Virus record (IMG/VR): IMGVR_UViG_3300006845_000023
Location: 1 to 49,058 of that record
DNA: 49,058 nt
Reading direction: 5' to 3' (one strand)
DNA from: a virus
Positions 1 to 5,300 of the stretch are shown in pieces. A model generated the notes under the pieces. That model made no database searches. It saw only the letters and a list, made by a program, of their open reading frames with translations, and was not told where the DNA came from. Position 1 is the first letter of the stretch, and every line of letters begins with the position of its first letter. The position numbers were made by a program, and so were the translations under genes.

Positions 1-99
1 AAAAAAAAAAGAATAAAACTACCTCACACCCTCCCGCCACCGAGTCCAGCCAGAGCGGTTATGGGCCTATCTGAACTAGGGGGAGTAGGGGGGTCGCCG

Positions 100-127
100 C
101 TAAGTGGCTCATACAGAACGACTTAGG
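100..127. repeat. 27-bp dyad element, left copy
   Basis: CTAAGT (100-105), 15-nt spacer, ACTTAG (121-126), followed by G. The half-sites are exact inverted repeats. The same half-sites with the same 15-nt spacer occur at 48921-48947, and about 10 of 15 spacer bases also agree (including TCA, CAGA and CG). A third, decayed relative with the shared CAGCCAGAGCG core lies at 47-57. The geometry suggests a binding site for a dimeric protein; its function is unknown. Confidence 0.6.
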
Positions 128-139
128 CCAGAAAAGTCA

Positions 140-191
140 GGGGAGGATTGGGGAGGAACGAGGGGAGGAATCGGGGAGGATGAGGGGAGAA
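140..191. repeat. G-rich array, ~11-bp period (left end)
   Basis: GGGGAGGA begins at 140, 150, 162 and 173, with a decayed GGGGAGAA copy at 184. Spacings are 10, 12, 11 and 11 bp, i.e. about one helical turn, so all copies face the same side of the helix. Protein-binding iterons or a G-quadruplex-prone tract are both possible. A related array in the opposite orientation lies at 48841-48906. Confidence 0.6.
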
Positions 192-256
192 TCAGCTATA
201 CAGGTGCAATAATATTATGATTTTAATACCCTAAAAGTTTATGATGGAAGAACAGA

Positions 257-328
257 GTGGATAAGCTAATAGATACCTCGCGCGAGCGAGCGCGAACATA
301 CCGGATTAGCTATTGAGTGGATTAGCTG
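257..328 (+). repeat. three GGATWAGCT direct repeats
   Basis: Near-identical 12-mers of the form [GC][TC]GGAT[AT]AGCT[AG] occur at 257-268, 301-312 and 317-328. The first and second flank a GC-rich hairpin (277-295). They lie outside any gene and just beyond the terminator of the leftward gene at 386-775. They could be regulator or replication-initiator sites. Confidence 0.5.
277..295. other. GC-rich palindrome/hairpin
   Basis: CTCGCGCGAG (277-286) is a perfect 10-bp palindrome. It overlaps an alternative perfect hairpin TCGCGC-N6-GCGCGA (278-295). It is embedded among the GGATWAGCT repeats in otherwise AT-rich non-coding DNA and is not followed by a T-run on either strand, so it is not an obvious terminator. 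Confidence 0.45.
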
Positions 329-346
329 CTGTGGGATATTACGAAT

Positions 347-380
347 GAAAAAGACGAGGGGGTTGGCTGTCCCCCCTCGT
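347..380 (-). terminator. intrinsic terminator after the 386-775 gene
   Basis: On the minus strand a perfect 9-bp stem ACGAGGGGG/CCCCCTCGT (arms at 372-380 and 354-362, 9-nt loop) is followed directly by CTTTTTC. It starts 5 nt past the stop codon of the leftward gene. This is a textbook rho-independent terminator and should end that transcript before the left end. Confidence 0.85.
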
Positions 381-385
381 AAGTC

Positions 386-775
386 TTACGCCGTCGGCGC
401 CGTATCGTCGGAACTTCCCGCCTGTTCCGCCATCGCAGCAAGTGTGGACTCCACTTGTGCGCGGGCGATGTTCTCAGGGATACCCAAACGGATGTAATCA
501 CGAATCATCCGTTCTTTGATATCTTCCTGAGGAACTTCAGACGGCTTGTGCGGAAGTAGCGCCGACTGATATGCATTGGACCGTGCGTTAGCTTTCAACG
601 CTTCGTCCACCATATCTTTCAGACTCCACTTTTTTTCCGTCATCACGGCTTGCGCCTCAGCTTCCGACTCGGTTTCCCGATACTCGAAAGCCTTTTCAAC
701 TTTCTTGCCGCGCTCGGACTCGACGGGCGAGTCCTCGGGAACCTTGAACGTGAACTTGCCGACCAGTGTTTTCAT
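386..775 (-). CDS. hypothetical protein, 129 aa, lone leftward gene
   Basis: I do not recognise this gene. It encodes a charged, soluble, mostly helical protein. Residues ~45-65 (EKKWSLKDMVDEAL) and a C-terminal stretch with ERMIRDYIRLGIPENIARAQVE look like helices, possibly a UBA-like or recognition module. I chose the ATG at 775; an in-frame GTG at 781 lies inside the ribosome site AGAGGTGAG. It has a TTGACA/TATAGT promoter at 820-847 and an intrinsic terminator at 347-380, so it is a monocistronic unit read away from the late operon. Such placement is typical of an early or regulatory gene, but that is inference. Confidence 0.8.
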   Translation of the reverse strand: MKTLVGKFTFKVPEDSPVESERGKKVEKAFEYRETESEAEAQAVMTEKKWSLKDMVDEALKANARSNAYQSALLPHKPSEVPQEDIKERMIRDYIRLGIPENIARAQVESTLAAMAEQAGSSDDTAPTA

Positions 776-819
776 ACTCACCTCTGTTAGTCGCCCGCGT
801 CATGCGAGCGTATGACCAT

Positions 820-847
820 ACTATAGCAGGTGCCGTGCCAGTGTCAA
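820..847 (-). promoter_or_regulatory. sigma70-like promoter for the 386-775 gene
   Basis: On the minus strand, TTGACA (842-847) is followed by a 16-bp spacer and TATAGT (820-825). The -35 box is perfect and the -10 box matches 5 of 6. The predicted start near 813 leaves a ~38-nt leader before the ribosome site of the gene. Confidence 0.7.
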
Positions 848-994
848 GCCCTGTGAACATTGGGCTTTCGCATGGTGCCTATACGATTAGTCGCCCTATC
901 TCAGACCTTTAGTTTACTTTTCCGACGATTGCGAGGACTTCCTCGTAAAGTGTTGCTACGTAAGGGGATATACACCTCGTGATGAGCCTCAAAG

Positions 995-1011
995 CTGGCA
1001 TGAAAATTGCG
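995..1011 (+). promoter_or_regulatory. sigma54 (RpoN)-like promoter element
   Basis: CTGGCATG-AAAA-TTGCG matches the RpoN consensus YTGGCACG-N4-TTGCW at the invariant -24 GG (997-998) and -12 GC (1009-1010), with the required 10-bp gap between them. A 14-bp palindrome 50 bp upstream (932-945) could be an activator site. It points at the late operon. It is a by-eye match and could be chance. Confidence 0.45.
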
Positions 1012-1032
1012 TGGTATCCTAATCATTTGTTT

Positions 1033-1090
1033 TTGTATAAGAAAAAGAATGCTTATTTTCAGGAGGTATAATATTGTATAGAAAAAGAAA
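1033..1090 (+). repeat. paired direct repeats upstream of the late promoter
   Basis: TTGTATAAGAAAAAGAA (1033-1049) recurs as TTGTATAGAAAAAGAAA (1074-1090), 41 bp apart, or about four helical turns. The second copy ends 2 bp before the -35 box at 1093. The position fits activator or phage-regulator binding for late genes. Between them lies an isolated near-perfect ribosome site AGGAGGT (1061-1067). Confidence 0.45.
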
Positions 1091-1092
1091 AA

Positions 1093-1121
1093 TTGACATT
1101 CAGTCGGCTTCGTGCTAGACT
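1093..1121 (+). promoter_or_regulatory. sigma70-like late promoter
   Basis: TTGACA (1093-1098), 17-bp spacer, TAGACT (1116-1121). The -35 box and spacing are ideal and the -10 box matches 4 of 6. The start near 1128 would give a ~75-nt leader that includes the hairpin at 1145-1166 before the first late gene at 1204. Confidence 0.65.
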
Positions 1122-1144
1122 GGTCTATCTCGTAGTGTGACTGA

Positions 1145-1166
1145 ACTTTCAGGAAATATTGAAAGT
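1145..1166 (+). other. leader hairpin of the late operon
   Basis: ACTTTCA (1145-1151) pairs perfectly with TGAAAGT (1160-1166) across an 8-nt loop. It lies in the untranslated leader between the late promoter and the ribosome site GAGGT of the first gene. It could stabilise the 5' end of the transcript or be an operator half-site pair. Confidence 0.4.
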
Positions 1167-1203
1167 ATTCACATTATGGCGACACCTTATGGTGAGGTAA
1201 CAC

Positions 1204-1431
1204 ATGCCAACAGCGACAGCAACAGTTACAGCGAAATCTGGTCCTGCTGTCCAGTCTACCGCTACAGTCATTAGCGGTATCACATCGTATTCAGTCGATG
1301 TGCGAAGGTCTGTTCTCCAGTTTTATCAGGGGAACGAACTGACTGGTCCAGCCAAGGAATTTGATTTGACTGGTGTAACTACTTTCACTACCGTTATCTC
1401 GGGTGGTAACTTCACTATCACCGTATCCTAA
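1204..1431 (+). CDS. small beta-rich virion-type protein, 75 aa
   Basis: This is the first gene of the late operon. It is rich in Thr, Val, Ser and Ala in alternating patterns, as in small beta-sandwich virion proteins. Its ending (GVTTFTTVISGGNFTITVS) resembles the end of the 71-residue protein at 14424-14639 (AATTVTATKSGTTWTLTIS), and the two also share an N-terminal ATVT segment, so they are probably paralogues. The ribosome site GAGGT sits 6 nt before the ATG. The function is unknown; a head-decoration or fibre-accessory role is a guess. Confidence 0.75.
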   Translation: MPTATATVTAKSGPAVQSTATVISGITSYSVDVRRSVLQFYQGNELTGPAKEFDLTGVTTFTTVISGGNFTITVS

Positions 1432-1433
1432 TC

Positions 1434-1754
1434 ATGACTGATAAGAATAAACCCGTCAATCCTCCTGTCACTTCATTAGGTGACTTGAAGAAAGACGAAG
1501 AACCTAAACTAACTACTCCTACTCCTCCACCAGTAGTTCCTACTCCACCTGTTCCTCCACCTACAGTGGTCCCATCAGCTGCTAAAGTTGATGCTATTGT
1601 AGACAAGAACAAGAAGGAGAAGGACGCGAGGAAAACAGAACTCCTCGAACTGATGGGAGATACTATCAAAGAATACAATGGCGAGGGAAACATTCCTATC
1701 GACCATGAATACTGGCACGCTCGAAACGAATATCGTCGTCTCAATCAGCCTTAG
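1434..1754 (+). CDS. hypothetical protein with Pro-rich linker, 106 aa
   Basis: Residues 1-25 are charged. Residues ~26-48 form a Pro/Thr/Val linker (TPTPPPVVPTPPVPPP type), and the remainder is a highly charged helix with KNKKEKDARKTELLELM. The C-terminus contains aromatic residues (YWHARNEYRRL). It starts 2 nt after the previous stop. The layout of disordered linker plus helix suggests an adaptor or assembly protein, but no family was recognised. Confidence 0.7.
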   Translation: MTDKNKPVNPPVTSLGDLKKDEEPKLTTPTPPPVVPTPPVPPPTVVPSAAKVDAIVDKNKKEKDARKTELLELMGDTIKEYNGEGNIPIDHEYWHARNEYRRLNQP

Positions 1755-1763
1755 GACAATCAG

Positions 1764-2324
1764 ATGCCGATGGGAATTGTTTCAGATGAGGACTTCCTAA
1801 AGGAGAGGGATAATACTTCTCCTGACCGTCGTCCTCTGGAAAAACCTACCATCGTTGACATGAACAGGGGACGTCCTACTGGTAGTGTTGAAGTTCCTGA
1901 TGGTTTGCGAAGAATCATTGGAGAAACTTCTGTAACTGACGGACGACAAGAAGCGTTAGCACTGGGGAAGAATTTCGGTATAAGTTCTTCCTCAGTCTCG
2001 GCTTACGCTAATGGTGCTACATCCACTAGTTCATATAATGAAACCCCTAATCGCGATGTAATCAGAGACGCGAGGGGTAGAATTACTCGAAAGGCGATGG
2101 GTAAACTATCGCTTGCACTAAAGAATTTAACTCCTGAAGTCATTGCTTCTGCTAAGGCGAAAGATATCGCTGGCATCGCAAAAGATATGTCAGCAGTAAT
2201 CAGAAGTATGGAAGAAAAATCTTCCAATGATAATTCCGGTCCAAGCGGCCCTACTTTTATTTTCTATAGTCCTCAAACTCGCAAGGAAGAAACATTCGAC
2301 GTAGTGTTCACTAAGGAGGGATAG
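1764..2324 (+). CDS. putative terminase small subunit, 186 aa
   Basis: The candidate role is recognition of phage DNA for packaging. Residues ~55-90 contain a helix-turn-helix-like segment (QEALALGKNFGISSSSVSAYANG), and residues ~100-150 form a helical region with an ARGRITRKAMGKLSLAL core. This is the general shape of small terminases: DNA-binding head plus helical oligomerisation part. It lies four small genes upstream of the large terminase in the same operon, and its stop overlaps the next start (TAGTG). The assignment rests on shape and context; a transcriptional regulator is the alternative. Confidence 0.5.
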   Translation: MPMGIVSDEDFLKERDNTSPDRRPLEKPTIVDMNRGRPTGSVEVPDGLRRIIGETSVTDGRQEALALGKNFGISSSSVSAYANGATSTSSYNETPNRDVIRDARGRITRKAMGKLSLALKNLTPEVIASAKAKDIAGIAKDMSAVIRSMEEKSSNDNSGPSGPTFIFYSPQTRKEETFDVVFTKEG

Positions 2325-2575
2325 TGATTAGTTCCCTTCAAGTAACACTAGTCCCCAATACTCCTACACCACTATTTACTGCATCAGGAAAAACTAAACT
2401 AATGATTAGTAGTTCTAACAATCCTTTTTGGGTTGGTGGAGCGACAGTTACTAATGCAACCGGATTGAAGTTAGTATCTGAAACTGTATACTACTTCGAT
2501 TTGGAAAATGGTGATGCTCTTTTCGGATTTAGCACTGTTGCTCCAGTTGTAAGTATACTGGCAGTCGGTAGTTAG
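2324..2575 (+). CDS. small beta-rich hypothetical protein, 83 aa
   Basis: The start is a GTG that overlaps the previous stop, with a strong AAGGAGGG site 6 nt upstream. The protein is short and beta-rich (VTLVPNTPTPLFTASGKTKLMISSSNNPFWVGG), resembling small head-decoration or stopper-like virion proteins of uncultured phages. No catalytic residues or membrane segments are visible. It belongs to the late operon and is likely made at high level given its ribosome site. Confidence 0.7.
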   Translation: MISSLQVTLVPNTPTPLFTASGKTKLMISSSNNPFWVGGATVTNATGLKLVSETVYYFDLENGDALFGFSTVAPVVSILAVGS

Positions 2576-2588
2576 TTGGAGAGGGATA

Positions 2589-2837
2589 ATGCCTACCTTC
2601 ACTTTATCATGCGGACCTGTGCAATCAATGATTCAGAATCAGGTATACGCATTACCTTCGACTAAGGCTCTACTCTACTGTGAAACTGCGGCAGCTACAT
2701 TCGAGCAATCCAATGTTGTAACAATGGTTCCGGCTACAACATTGACTCTCGATGCTAACGAACAGATTGAAGTAGCTGGTGGATTCATCAGACTTACTTC
2801 AGCGGGTCCAGTCAACGTAGTTCTCAAGAGGGCATAA
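2589..2837 (+). CDS. small beta-rich hypothetical protein, 82 aa
   Basis: The protein is compact, with alternating polar and hydrophobic residues and a terminal strand ending in GPVNVVLKRA. It resembles its neighbour at 2324-2575 in size and character and is probably a virion accessory protein. A GGAGAGGG site precedes the ATG. Two residues after its stop begins a small membrane-protein gene, so it borders the putative lysis cassette. No function can be assigned. Confidence 0.7.
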   Translation: MPTFTLSCGPVQSMIQNQVYALPSTKALLYCETAAATFEQSNVVTMVPATTLTLDANEQIEVAGGFIRLTSAGPVNVVLKRA

Positions 2838-2838
2838 C

Positions 2839-3012
2839 ATGCTCACGCTTCTTTTCGCCGTGATAATTTGTGGCATAGTCGCGTGGGTAATTTACTCACT
2901 TCAAATGCCACAACCATTCAAAACTATTGCTATTGCAATATTGATTTTAATTGTGGTAATCATCTTCTTCAGTAAAGTCTTAGGAGTTGATGTAGGGATA
3001 CCAATTCGATGA
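2839..3012 (+). CDS. small membrane protein with two TM helices, 57 aa
   Basis: This gene is below 60 codons and easily missed. Residues 1-19 (MLTLLFAVIICGIVAWVIY) and ~28-47 (KTIAIAILILIVVIIFFSK) are two hydrophobic helices joined by a short polar turn with Pro. It starts 1 nt after the previous stop region, and its TGA overlaps the ATG of the next gene (ATGA-type). Its position directly before a holin-like gene suggests a role in lysis, as a holin, antiholin or pinholin. That is inference from topology and neighbours. Confidence 0.7.
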   Translation: MLTLLFAVIICGIVAWVIYSLQMPQPFKTIAIAILILIVVIIFFSKVLGVDVGIPIR

Positions 3013-3281
3013 ACCAAGACTTCCTCCAATGGTTCGCCACTCTAGGAGTTGGCGGAGTATTGGCTGGCTTCATGTTCATGTTCTATCGAAAAGACATTAA
3101 ACAGTTCACCGAACTTTGGAAGGTCCATACAGAAATACTAATCGTTCTAATTAAGGATGACATCGCATCCAATACTAAGCTGATTTCTATGCTCGAATCT
3201 TGGGAACGCAATAATCTAAGAAAGAATGATATTCAGCAATTCATTGAGGCTCACGTAGTAAAGAAGCCGGATGGCGTATGA
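3009..3281 (+). CDS. holin-like membrane protein, 90 aa
   Basis: One N-terminal transmembrane helix (residues ~9-26, FATLGVGGVLAGFMFMFY) is followed by a positively charged stop (RKDIK) and an amphipathic helical tail of ~60 residues. This N-in/short-TM/helix layout resembles the BhlA/holin-like and XhlA families. It overlaps the preceding small membrane gene by 4 nt and the following lipoprotein-like gene by 4 nt, forming a compact three-gene unit with the look of a lysis cassette. The endolysin is encoded far away, at 23930. Confidence 0.55.
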   Translation: MNQDFLQWFATLGVGGVLAGFMFMFYRKDIKQFTELWKVHTEILIVLIKDDIASNTKLISMLESWERNNLRKNDIQQFIEAHVVKKPDGV

Positions 3282-3610
3282 GAATCATTCTACTAGTCCT
3301 ACTGATTCTATCATCTGCCTGTGCTACCACATGGACACAGGTAGGTGTAGAACGAGTAGGTCCAGTAGAAGCAGAGATATGGCGCAATAATAAAACTAGA
3401 ACTTGTGAACGACGGGTCTATATGACCGTCATGTATGTAACTAAAGTCCCCTGTCCGGAGGGAAATACTAATGATGACAAGACGAGAACTACTAAGCAGG
3501 TTTGCCGCAATTCCATTTGCTGTGCAACAGGCGATTCCAATCTTCACGAAACAGCCACTATTCACGAATGTTCCAGAGGCCAAAGAAGTAATACCGATGG
3601 CATTCGATAA
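3278..3610 (+). CDS. putative lipoprotein (possible outer spanin), 110 aa
   Basis: The N-terminus is a short signal peptide (MRIILLVLLILSSAC) ending in a lipobox-like SSAC, so Cys15 could be lipidated; the -3 residue is Ser rather than Leu, which weakens the call. The mature part has several Cys residues. It overlaps the holin-like gene by 4 nt, as expected for a spanin-type lysis gene. The last ~46 codons overlap the large terminase in another frame, an unusually long overlap. The upstream part is the better supported. Confidence 0.5.
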   Translation: MRIILLVLLILSSACATTWTQVGVERVGPVEAEIWRNNKTRTCERRVYMTVMYVTKVPCPEGNTNDDKTRTTKQVCRNSICCATGDSNLHETATIHECSRGQRSNTDGIR

Positions 3611-5300
3611 AGGCTTTTGGAAACCAAATAAGAAACAGGAGTTATTTCTCTCCTTACCGAATTCCATTTTCGAGGGATTCTATGGAGGAGGAAATGCTTC
3701 TGGTAAGTCTGACGTTCTACTAGTCTACGGACTAATTCATCGTTGGCATGAGAACCCGAAGTTCAAACAGGTTTTCATGCGTAGAACTTATCCTGAACTA
3801 AAGAACGAAATCGTTCCGCGAAGCCGAGAGATTTATCCGAAGTTCGGTGCGGAATTTAATAAGACTGATATGTGCTGGACATTTCCACGTCCAGACGAAT
3901 TAGGAGGCTCTGGTAAACGAACTGGAGCTATGATATTCCTCGGTCATTGTGAGACTGAAGATGATGCACATAAATACGATTCAATGGAAATCAATCTCTT
4001 TACCCCAGACGAACTTACCACCTTTACTGAATTTATTTACTTACATATTGGCTTCACCCGAGTGCGCACAAGCGACCCTGCATTACCTGCAATTATTAGA
4101 GCAGCGGGGATGCCCGGAGGAATTGGACATACATTTGTCAAAAAGAGATTTATCGCTCCTTATCCAGCAGGTGGAAAAGTTATTATCGGAAAAGGGAACG
4201 TAAAGAGATTCTACGTTCACTCTACTGTAAGTGATAACCCGCACGCGGATAAGGAGTATAGCGCGAGGCTTGATGGTATTCCTAGTGAGGCCGAACGTAA
4301 GGCAAGAAAGTTCGGTGATTGGGATGCATATCAAGGGCAGGTATTCGATGAGTTCCGGGATAGACAATATCCTGATGAACCTGAGAATGCATTGCATGTA
4401 ATACAACCGTTCGATATACCATCGTGGTGGCCCCGAATGTTTATCGGAGATTGGGGCTTCGCTGCGATGACCTATATGGGATATTACGCTATATCCCCTA
4501 TGAAGCGAATGTATCTGTATCGTGAACGTTATTGGCTCAAGACTAAGATTGAAGAATGGGCACCTGAAGTAAAGGCTGACATTGAGCGAGAACAACCAAG
4601 AGTCGTCAAGTTCTGTCAGTCTGTATCTCAGGAGCGAGGCCAAGAACATACTATTCAACAGCAAATCGAAACCGCTATCGGTAGACCGATTGAGCTTAGT
4701 GTTAATGCTCCTGGGTCAAGAATTAGTGGAAAGTTACTACTACACGAATATCTCAGATGGAAGGCGAAGCCGATAGTTCCTTCTACTGAAATGCCTGTTT
4801 ATTCCGAGGAATATGCCATGTGGCTTCTTCGGAATAAAGGACTGATGGACTATAAAGCATATCTTGCACTATTTGACCCTCCTGAACCGGAGACTAATAT
4901 TCCGAAACTACAGATTTTTCTATGCGACGTTCACAAGATTAGTCATGATGAATGTCCAAACTGCTGTCCACTAATGATTGAATCTATTAAGGCTTGTAAT
5001 TATGACAAGGCCACTAAAGAGGGAAAACCGGCTGAAGATGTTGCTGAATTTGCTGGTGACGACCCTTACGATGATATTCGTTACGCTTGCGACTCAGCGG
5101 AACGATATTTTGAAACAGCAACTCAAGAATTTGCAAAAATTCAAAAGCAAGCTGAATTGACACAAGCACTAGCGAATAGTCAGGATTGGACTGCATTCTA
5201 TCGAAATGCGAGAGCATTGGAACAGAAATCAGCACCAATGCAAGCTGTTAGTAGATTCCATCGAGCAGGAACTAATCGCTCAAGAAGATGGGGACGATAG
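3471..5300 (+). CDS. terL: terminase large subunit, 609 aa
   Basis: This is the packaging motor ATPase and genome-cutting nuclease. The Walker A motif GGGNASGKS is at residues 72-80 and a Walker B-like EINLFTPDE at 173-181. The C-terminal RNase H-like nuclease begins with MFIGDWGF (Asp327) and ends with the acidic GDDPYDDIRYACD near residues 525-540. The ATG at 3471 has a good GGAGGG site 8 nt upstream. The next ATG (3597) lies just before the conserved core but has only a weak site. The long start adds a leader MMTRRELLSRFAAIPFAV that resembles a twin-arginine signal. The length fits the terminase family. Confidence 0.93.
   Translation: MMTRRELLSRFAAIPFAVQQAIPIFTKQPLFTNVPEAKEVIPMAFDKGFWKPNKKQELFLSLPNSIFEGFYGGGNASGKSDVLLVYGLIHRWHENPKFKQVFMRRTYPELKNEIVPRSREIYPKFGAEFNKTDMCWTFPRPDELGGSGKRTGAMIFLGHCETEDDAHKYDSMEINLFTPDELTTFTEFIYLHIGFTRVRTSDPALPAIIRAAGMPGGIGHTFVKKRFIAPYPAGGKVIIGKGNVKRFYVHSTVSDNPHADKEYSARLDGIPSEAERKARKFGDWDAYQGQVFDEFRDRQYPDEPENALHVIQPFDIPSWWPRMFIGDWGFAAMTYMGYYAISPMKRMYLYRERYWLKTKIEEWAPEVKADIEREQPRVVKFCQSVSQERGQEHTIQQQIETAIGRPIELSVNAPGSRISGKLLLHEYLRWKAKPIVPSTEMPVYSEEYAMWLLRNKGLMDYKAYLALFDPPEPETNIPKLQIFLCDVHKISHDECPNCCPLMIESIKACNYDKATKEGKPAEDVAEFAGDDPYDDIRYACDSAERYFETATQEFAKIQKQAELTQALANSQDWTAFYRNARALEQKSAPMQAVSRFHRAGTNRSRRWGR

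Larger units (their letters stand above)
1..345. other. left-end non-coding region
   Basis: No convincing gene lies here. The stretch begins with ten A residues and carries a 27-bp dyad (100-126), a G-rich array of ~11-bp period (140-191), an AATAATATTAT tract near 206-216, three copies of a GGATWAGCT motif (257-328) and a GC-rich hairpin (277-295). The right end of the window is built from similar parts, so the two ends may be one continuous control or origin region in a circular or circularly permuted molecule. I saw no long direct terminal repeat. Confidence 0.6.
776..1203. other. divergent intergenic promoter region
   Basis: This gap separates the leftward 386-775 gene from the rightward late operon. 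It holds a leftward sigma70-like promoter (820-847), a 14-bp palindrome CGAGGACTTCCTCG (932-945), a sigma54-like element (995-1011), two TTGTATA(A)GAAAAAGAA repeats (1033 and 1074), a rightward sigma70-like promoter (1093-1121) and a leader hairpin (1145-1166). No real gene is visible in it. Confidence 0.7.

Noticed and set aside
1024-1037. IHF-like site AATCATTTGTTTTT near the late promoter
   Set aside because: It matches the consensus only partly and lies downstream of the sigma54-like element, not between it and a possible activator site.
3949-4203. Nested rightward frame in the terminase
   Set aside because: It has no good ribosome site, and its sequence follows from the terminase codons in another frame.
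4083-4664. Leftward open frame of 193 codons within the terminase gene
   Set aside because: It lies antisense to conserved terminase motifs, has no ribosome site and reads as poor protein.
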